The translations under genes and the position numbers were made by a program. From assembly GCA_025362615.1 (NCBI GenBank), contig JANYFQ010000035.1, positions 1 through 5,211 of the forward strand: DNA of 5,211 nt, in the 5' to 3' direction. Below are positions 1-5,211 of this stretch, piece by piece (the stretch's first letter is position 1; every line of letters begins with the position of its first letter). Origin of the DNA: Hymenobacter sp. (GTDB lineage Bacteria; Bacteroidota; Bacteroidia; Cytophagales; Hymenobacteraceae). Under the pieces are notes generated by a model. It made no database searches, was not told the origin of the DNA, and was given only the letters and a program-made list of their open reading frames with translations.

Positions 1-36
1 GCTGCCCGGCAATCGGCCAACGATTTCGGCCTGGGG

Positions 37-88
37 TGCGGGTTGAAAACCCGCAGCACTCTGGTCACGGGGCACAGCCCCGCGCCAG
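37..88. repeat. Twin GC-rich hairpins, candidate REP-like element
   Basis: Two compact inverted repeats lie side by side. The first pairs 37-44 with 48-55 (8 bp, perfect, core GCGGGTT/AACCCGC) around the 3-base loop GAA. The second pairs 68-73 with 77-82 (CGGGGC/GCCCCG, perfect) around the loop ACA, and is extended by CTGG at 61-64 pairing with CCAG at 85-88 across a small internal loop. Neither is followed by a T-run on either strand, so an intrinsic terminator is not well supported. Paired GC-rich palindromes in an intergenic stretch resemble repetitive extragenic palindromes (REPs). Whether it is repeated elsewhere in the genome cannot be seen from here. Confidence 0.5.
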
Positions 89-102
89 CCGCGTAACAGC
101 AG

Positions 103-154
103 TTATGAATTATAAAAAATAAATTTATAATTCATAATTCAAAACTCATAATTA
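103..154. repeat. Degenerate AT-rich heptamer array with a 14-bp inverted repeat
   Basis: The stretch divides into consecutive 7-base units. Units at 131-137 (TTCATAA), 124-130, 138-144 and 145-151 match TTCATAA with at most one difference. The units at 103-109 and 110-116 are the reverse complement of the same heptamer, exact and with one difference. The result is a perfect 14-bp inverted repeat, 103-116 with 124-137, around a 7-base A-rich loop at 117-123. It lies just beyond the stop codon of the minus-strand DUF2795 gene and could end or stabilise that transcript as a hairpin, but there is no T-tract after the stem. The sharp change from GC-rich to almost pure A/T at base 102 suggests an inserted or locally expanded repeat. 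Confidence 0.75.
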
Positions 155-157
155 ACC

Positions 158-379
158 CTAATACTCGTCCTCGTTGAACATGAAGTCCTCCTTCGTGGGA
201 TAGTCGGGCCACACTTCCTCGATGCTTTCGTAGGGTTGGCCGTCGTCTTCGAGGGCTTGCAGATTCTCTACAACTTCCATCGGGGCGCCGGAGCGGATGG
301 AGAAGTCGATGAGTTCGTCTTTGGTGGCGGGCCAGGGCGCGTCTTCGAGGTAGGAGGCTAGTTCGAGGGTCCAGTACAT
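158..379 (-). CDS. DUF2795 domain protein, 73 aa
   Basis: A small, strongly acidic protein that I recognise as a DUF2795-type protein of Bacteroidota. It begins MYWTLELASYLEDAPWP, continues with a helix-rich middle (TKDELIDFSIRSGAP) and ends in an acidic tail (YPTKEDFMFNEDEY). Most or all of a typical protein of this type is present. No signal peptide or membrane segment is seen, so it should be cytoplasmic. The biochemical function is unknown. The frame stays open upstream to another ATG at 442, but the 21 extra residues are low-complexity translation of the spacer, and a promoter-like sequence overlaps them; the start at 379 gives the expected family N-terminus. No Shine-Dalgarno sequence precedes it. 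It is co-directional with the DUF349 gene, with 111 bp between them. Confidence 0.88.
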   Translation of the reverse strand: MYWTLELASYLEDAPWPATKDELIDFSIRSGAPMEVVENLQALEDDGQPYESIEEVWPDYPTKEDFMFNEDEY

Positions 380-411
380 AGTAGGGGAGGGGGTCGGCTT
401 TAAAAAGTGGG

Positions 412-443
412 CGAAGGTAAGGCCGGCGGCCGGAAACTGCAAA
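412..443 (-). promoter_or_regulatory. Candidate Bacteroidota promoter for the DUF2795 gene
   Basis: Read on the minus strand, TTTG (443-440) is followed after 20 bases by TACCTTCG (419-412), one mismatch from the TAnnTTTG -7 consensus recognised by the primary sigma factor of Bacteroidota. Transcription would start near 405, giving a leader of about 25-30 bases before the ATG at 379. This suggests the gene has its own promoter, although read-through from the DUF349 gene is also possible. The match is short and could be chance. Confidence 0.4.
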
Positions 444-490
444 CACGCCCGAGCCGGTTGGTGTGCGCAACGTAAGGCCCGCAGGCAAGG

Positions 491-1807
491 TTAGGTTGGG
501 GTACTGGCAAGATACGAGAAATCGGTAAGCAGGTCCCTTTTAGCGCGGGTCTTGCGTTCCAGCGACCGCATTTTGCCTTGCAGCACCTGCCGGGCACCAT
601 CGTTGGCGGCGGTGCGGGCGAGGGCATCAAGGTCGGCTTGCAGCTGCGCCAGCTCGGTGCGGTCGGCGGCGAGGAACTCCTCCAGCGCCGCTACCCGCGC
701 CTGGGCGCGTTCGGTCATGGTGCCGGTTTCGGGCTGGCCGTTGAAGCGCTTGCGGACGAAATACTCCAGCGCACTCAGCTCAAAAATGCGGTCGCAGGCC
801 ACCATGAAGCGGTTCCAAAGCTGGTCCGACTCTTCGCCGCGCACAGTGCCGACCTGCTTCCACTCGGCTTGCAGCAGCTTGGCCTGGGGCACGGCCTCGG
901 CGGGCGGCACCCGCGTCAGGGCCTCGATGCGCTCGGTGAGGCGGCGCTTGCGGGCCAGCAGCTCGTCGGGAGTGGCGGGCGGGCTGCCGTCGGGGCGGGG
1001 CTGGTTTTCGATGTGCGTTTTGAGGCGCTCGAAAAACAGGTTGTTGGCGGCCCGAAACTTGGTCCACAGCTCGGCGGCGGTTCGTTTATTAACGCTGCCC
1101 TTCACCTCGCGCCATTCGCTTTGAAGTTGCTTGAGCTGGCGCGACGCGGTTTCGAACGCCGTCGAAACTTTGAGCTTTTCGGCCTCGGCCAGCAACTCGC
1201 GGTAGCGGACCAGGGCGCGGCTGGCCTGCGATTTCTTGTCGGCCTGGTACGCTTTGCGGCGGTCAAAAAACAGTTGCAAGGCGGCCTGAAAGCTGTTTTC
1301 CAGGTCCTCGGTCAGGTTTTTGGCCACGGGGCCGGTCTGGAGCCAGCTTTTGCGAAGCTCCTTCACCTGCTCGCCGGCGGCCATCCACTCCACGGTGTCG
1401 TGCAGGGCCTGGGCCTGTTCGAGAAGTTGTTGTTTGAAGGCCAGGTTTTTGACGCGGTTCTGGCCCACACTCACGGCCACGTCGGCTTCGGCGGTGGCCA
1501 GCTGGTCGTCGAGCCAGGCGTAGTCGCCCAGGCCGTCGTGGGTGCGGCAGTTGGCACGCAGGTGCTGCGCCTTCATCAGGTACGACCCCTGGTTGTCGCT
1601 GCCGGCCATGCGGTCGAGCAGGTCATTTACTTTGGCTTCAAAGGCTTCGAAGCGGCGGGCGAAATAAATCAGGGCCTCCGCTTCGGAGTCCTTGACTAAG
1701 CCAATGGGACGGGCCGATTGGCCCAGCACGGGCCGCAGCCACACGCGGCCGGTTTCGGTGTACCCGTAGCGCCGGGCTTCGGCCAGCAGCGTTTCGGCGG
1801 ATTTCAT
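491..1807 (-). CDS. DUF349 repeat protein, 438 aa
   Basis: A soluble, highly charged, almost entirely helical protein with three recognisable DUF349 repeats at about residues 146-190, 224-268 and 306-348. Each repeat carries the family's pattern of a W in a helix (KSWLQTG, SEWREVKG, AEWKQVG), then an (L/F)W or F-rich stretch and a closing F-F/IF helix (LFFDRRK, LFFERLK, IFELSAL). The N-terminal 140 residues lack an obvious domain, and the C-terminus (about 365-425) looks like a coiled coil rich in A, L, E and R. No signal peptide or membrane helix is visible. DUF349 has no established function that I can assign. The open frame extends 12 codons further, to 1843, but MKSAETLLAEARRYGY is the more plausible N-terminus and the added residues look like leader sequence. 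It is divergent from ettA and upstream of the DUF2795 gene. Confidence 0.85.
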   Translation of the reverse strand: MKSAETLLAEARRYGYTETGRVWLRPVLGQSARPIGLVKDSEAEALIYFARRFEAFEAKVNDLLDRMAGSDNQGSYLMKAQHLRANCRTHDGLGDYAWLDDQLATAEADVAVSVGQNRVKNLAFKQQLLEQAQALHDTVEWMAAGEQVKELRKSWLQTGPVAKNLTEDLENSFQAALQLFFDRRKAYQADKKSQASRALVRYRELLAEAEKLKVSTAFETASRQLKQLQSEWREVKGSVNKRTAAELWTKFRAANNLFFERLKTHIENQPRPDGSPPATPDELLARKRRLTERIEALTRVPPAEAVPQAKLLQAEWKQVGTVRGEESDQLWNRFMVACDRIFELSALEYFVRKRFNGQPETGTMTERAQARVAALEEFLAADRTELAQLQADLDALARTAANDGARQVLQGKMRSLERKTRAKRDLLTDFSYLASTPT

Positions 1808-1881
1808 AAACAGGAAAAGGCGTGAGGGTGAAGAAAGAGGCAACAGCGACGCAAGGAAGCTAACAAAAACCGACGAAAAGC

Positions 1882-1895
1882 AAAAAATATTTTTT
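1882..1895. promoter_or_regulatory. 14-bp A/T palindrome in the divergent spacer
   Basis: A perfect palindrome made of six A, TA, and six T, flanked by GC on the left and AGC on the right. A-tracts of this kind bend or loosen DNA and are common near promoters; whether it acts as a binding site or only as an AT-rich upstream element cannot be told from one copy. Confidence 0.3.
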
Positions 1896-1969
1896 AGCAG
1901 CGCAAGGTATGCGCTGGCGCGTCGGCCATCGCCGCCGGCGGCTTCCTGAAACCATTACGGCCGGCCAGG

Positions 1970-2001
1970 GTTGCCGCCGCTGCCAAACCGGACTAGCTTT
2001 G
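1970..2001 (+). promoter_or_regulatory. Candidate Bacteroidota promoter for ettA
   Basis: TAGCTTTG at 1994-2001 matches the Bacteroidota -7 consensus TAnnTTTG exactly. GTTG at 1970-1973, 20 bases upstream, matches the -33 box TTTG in three of four positions, with spacing in the accepted range. Transcription would begin around 2007, leaving a leader of about 45 bases that ends in a T-rich tract. The upstream in-frame ATG at 1909 would fall outside such a transcript, which supports translation from 2053. Confidence 0.6.
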
Positions 2002-2052
2002 CTGGTCAAATTGCACCCTCAACGCCCACAGCGGCCCCTTATTTTCTTTTTT

Positions 2053-3717
<1,665 letters not shown>

Positions 3718-3735
3718 TTAAACCGCAAAGCATTT

Positions 3736-4074
3736 ATGCCCGCCATTGCCGATTTTTTGCGTCGCAACGAAAGCCGTACGCTGGAATTTAAACAAGACTT
3801 GTCGTCGCCCGAGCGGGTGTTGCGGGCCATTGTGGCTTTTGCCAACACCACGGGCGGTACACTGGTCATCGGCATCAGCGACGACCGGAAACCCATCGGC
3901 TTAACCGATGCCGCCACCGAAGAAGAGCGACTGGCCAACCTGATAGCCAATGGCATTGAGCCAGCTTTGTCGCCTGATTTTTCAAGTTGTTTCCGAAAAG
4001 GGCCGGGCTTTTTTGCTGGTGCGCGTTCCTTCGTTTTCCGGGCATTTTCTTTATTAGGCGCGAAGGCAGCGTAG
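3736..4074 (+). CDS. N-terminal fragment with AlbA_2 domain, 112 aa if translated
   Basis: The first intact frame of the broken gene. Residues 1-82 are a good AlbA_2 domain, with ESRTLEFK at 12-19, the hydrophobic core AFANTTGGTLVIGI at 34-47, and the EEERLANLIANGIEP helix at 62-76. AlbA_2 is a nucleic-acid-binding fold. After D81-F82 the frame leaves the homologous path: residues 83-112 are out-of-frame translation ending at a TAG (4072-4074). A product made from this start would therefore be a bare, truncated AlbA_2 domain without its ATPase. Start ATG 3736 gives the expected N-terminus MPAIADFLRRNESRTLEFK. Confidence 0.45.
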   Translation: MPAIADFLRRNESRTLEFKQDLSSPERVLRAIVAFANTTGGTLVIGISDDRKPIGLTDAATEEERLANLIANGIEPALSPDFSSCFRKGPGFFAGARSFVFRAFSLLGAKAA

Positions 4075-4381
4075 CGGGGGGCTACGTTCGGCACGGCTCC
4101 ACCAACCGCCAGGCTTCGCCGGAGCAACTGGTGGAGCTGAAGCGGCAAGCCCAGGCAGGTACCTTCGATAGCCAGGTGTGCGCCGGGGCCACGTTGGCCG
4201 ACTTTGACCAGCAGGCGGCCCGGCAGTTGTTCGCAACCATCGGCTACGACCTGACACCTGCCAAGATGGAAACATCGCGGCTGGTGGAGCGTTCGGGCGA
4301 TGCCTTGCTGCCCACCAATGAGGCCATCATCCTGTTTGGAATGCCCGCCGCCCGTGTGCCCGCTGTTTTCCCGATGCCCGG

Positions 4382-5170
4382 GTGCAGGCGGCTCGGTTTG
4401 CCGGTGCTACCAAAGCCGAATTTCTGGACCGGCTGGAGCCCGACGAGCGCGGCGTATCCATCATGGCTGCGCTGGACGCAGTGCCGCGCTTCGTGCGCCG
4501 CAACACCCGCACTGCTTCGCGCATCACCGGCGAAACCTTGCGTCGGCAGGACGTGCCCGAATACTCCGCCGTCGCCTTGCGCGAAGTGTTGGTCAATGCC
4601 CTGGCCCACGCCGACTACAGCCGCCACGGCATGACCCTTAAGGTGGCCGTATTCAATAACCGCATCGAAGTGGAAAACCCCGGCGGCTGGCCGTTGGGGT
4701 TGAGCGAGAAAGATTTTCGGAACGGGGTGAGCCGTGCCCGCAATCCCGTCATCGCCGAGGTGCTGCACAAGCTCACCATCATGGAAAACTGGGGTTTGGG
4801 CTTTGAGCGCATCGAAACAGATGCCCAGCAATTGGGCTACGTTCTACCGGTTTGGGAGGATAAAGAGACGGTGCTTCGGGTCCGGTTGATGCCCCATCCG
4901 GCGTTGAGCCATCCAATTGACGAAAAAACGGGAGTATCGACAAATGTCACCGCAAATGTCACCGCAAACGAGCGACAGGAGTGGTTTCTGCAACAAATAG
5001 CCCGAGGCATCAATGTGCGGCCGGCGATGATGAGTGAACAGTTCGGGGTAACCGAACGCACCGCCAAACGCGACATTGCAGCTTTGCAGGATGCGGAATT
5101 GATTGTTTTCGTAGGCTCCACTAAAACCGGACGCTATATGCTGCTGACACCGCAGCAGGAGCAACCGTAG
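4382..5170 (+). CDS. C-terminal fragment: GHKL-type ATPase and winged helix, 262 aa if translated
   Basis: The last and longest intact frame of the broken gene; a GTG at 4382 is its first possible start but is probably not a real one, as family sequence (FPDAR) continues upstream in this frame. The ATPase domain shows an N-box REVLVNALAHADYS (67-80), a first glycine motif ENPGGWPLGLS (98-108) and a second, ENWGLGFERI (135-144), matching the HATPase domain found at the C-terminus of RecG-related regulators. A linker with the repeat NVTANVTAN (188-196) leads to a winged helix-turn-helix at about 197-255 (recognition part FGVTERTAKRDIAALQ). The frame reaches a natural stop, TAG at 5168-5170, so the 3' end of the gene looks intact. 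Confidence 0.5.
   Translation: MQAARFAGATKAEFLDRLEPDERGVSIMAALDAVPRFVRRNTRTASRITGETLRRQDVPEYSAVALREVLVNALAHADYSRHGMTLKVAVFNNRIEVENPGGWPLGLSEKDFRNGVSRARNPVIAEVLHKLTIMENWGLGFERIETDAQQLGYVLPVWEDKETVLRVRLMPHPALSHPIDEKTGVSTNVTANVTANERQEWFLQQIARGINVRPAMMSEQFGVTERTAKRDIAALQDAELIVFVGSTKTGRYMLLTPQQEQP
4941..4968 (+). repeat. 12-bp coding tandem repeat (NVTA linker)
   Basis: The unit CAAATGTCACCG occurs twice in tandem, 4941-4952 and 4953-4964, and a third copy starts (CAAA, 4965-4968) before diverging. It encodes the repeated peptide NVTANVTAN in the linker between the ATPase domain and the winged helix. Related proteins often carry variable VT-rich repeats at this place, so copy number may change without breaking the frame, since the unit is four codons. 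Confidence 0.75.
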
Positions 5171-5196
5171 TGCTGGCTGCGAACAAAGCTGGTGTC

Positions 5197-5206
5197 ACCG
5201 GCCGGT
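5197..5206. other. 10-bp palindrome after the pseudogene
   Basis: ACCGGCCGGT is a perfect palindrome without a loop, 26 bases past the stop codon. It is too short and lacks a T-tract, so it is not a supported terminator. The rest of the 41-base tail shows nothing recognisable. Confidence 0.2.
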
Positions 5207-5211
5207 CGATT

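Larger units (their letters stand above)
1808..2052. other. Divergent intergenic region between the DUF349 gene and ettA
   Basis: This 245-bp spacer separates two genes read away from each other and must hold both promoters. It has an AT-rich part at about 1861-1896 containing the perfect 14-bp palindrome AAAAAATATTTTTT (1882-1895), a GC-rich part at 1900-1990, and a T-rich leader at 2038-2052 just before the ettA ATG. I found a good promoter for ettA but no convincing one for the DUF349 gene; the closest minus-strand match, TATTTTTTG ending at 1881, has one base too many in the -7 box and no properly spaced -33 box. A frame open from 1909 into ettA is judged non-coding up to 2052. Confidence 0.7.
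3736..5170 (+). pseudogene. Frameshifted AlbA_2 / GHKL-ATPase / winged-helix protein gene
   Basis: The parts of a single protein of about 477 residues lie in order but in different frames. An N-terminal Schlafen AlbA_2 domain is followed by a middle part with YVRHGSTNRQASPEQ, typical of this family just after AlbA_2, then a RecG-C-terminal-like GHKL ATPase domain and a C-terminal winged helix. Frame changes are needed near 3978-3982, 4045-4048 and about 4340-4372. The first two are explained by one extra T in a T-run, the third by one missing base. With them corrected the length is exactly divisible by three (1434). Proteins of this architecture are annotated as putative transcription regulators or ATP-binding proteins, and AlbA_2 proteins also occur in defence islands; the role here is unknown. 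The start lies 18 bp behind ettA with no clear promoter between, so it probably shares that transcript. Local sequencing error is the alternative to true decay. Confidence 0.85.

Noticed and set aside
1..96. Frame open from the left edge to a TAA at 94-96, possibly the end of an upstream gene
   Set aside because: Only 31 codons, no recognisable sequence, and it runs straight through the two GC-rich hairpins, which look intergenic.
103..137. AT-rich hairpin as an intrinsic terminator for the DUF2795 gene
   Set aside because: The stem is all but pure A/T and is not followed by a T-tract on the minus strand; kept as a repeat, with a role at the transcript end left open.
103..154. CRISPR array
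   Set aside because: The repeats are 7 bases long with no spacers between them.
578..1699. Open frame of 373 codons antisense to the DUF349 gene
   Set aside because: Repetitive L/G/A/V/Q composition, no motifs; it is the mirror of the real DUF349 repeat protein.
3978..4372. Programmed ribosomal frameshifting in the AlbA_2 gene
   Set aside because: Three separate shifts in both directions at runs of only four to five T, with no evident slippery heptamer with stimulatory structure; indels or errors are simpler.
3987..4634. Middle open frame of 215 codons as a separate gene
   Set aside because: Only its part from about 4049 to 4365 matches the AlbA_2/ATPase family; both ends are out-of-frame translation of the neighbouring parts.

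Overview
The window looks like chromosomal DNA of a GC-rich member of the Bacteroidota, most likely the Hymenobacter group of the Cytophagales. The evidence is the short acidic DUF2795 protein typical of that phylum, the absence of Shine-Dalgarno sequences in front of all genes, AT-rich leaders, and candidate promoters of the Bacteroidota type (TTTG-like -33 box and TAnnTTTG -7 box). The genus is inferred, not shown.

Layout. Bases 1-157 hold no supported gene. They contain two tight GC-rich hairpins (37-55 and 61-88) followed abruptly by a very AT-rich degenerate heptamer array that folds back on itself (103-154). Two genes are then read on the minus strand: a DUF2795 protein (158-379) and, upstream of it, a DUF349 repeat protein (491-1807). 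The divergent spacer 1808-2052 holds a 14-bp A/T palindrome and a good promoter for the next gene. On the plus strand, ettA (2053-3717) encodes a complete ABC-F translation factor with all ATPase motifs. Eighteen bases later comes a gene of the Schlafen/AlbA_2 plus GHKL-type ATPase plus winged-helix family (3736-5170). It carries three apparent frameshifts, at or near short T-runs, and is therefore annotated as a pseudogene (or as sequence with local errors). Bases 5171-5211 show only a 10-bp palindrome.

How the parts relate. EttA gates entry of ribosomes into elongation according to cellular energy state; it is a housekeeping gene, and the DUF349 and DUF2795 genes also look like conserved core genes. 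The AlbA_2 gene is accessory in character and sits directly behind ettA, probably sharing its transcript. No new multi-gene system is evident. The points that most deserve a second look are the triple-frameshifted regulator-like gene and the back-to-back repeat structures at the left edge.
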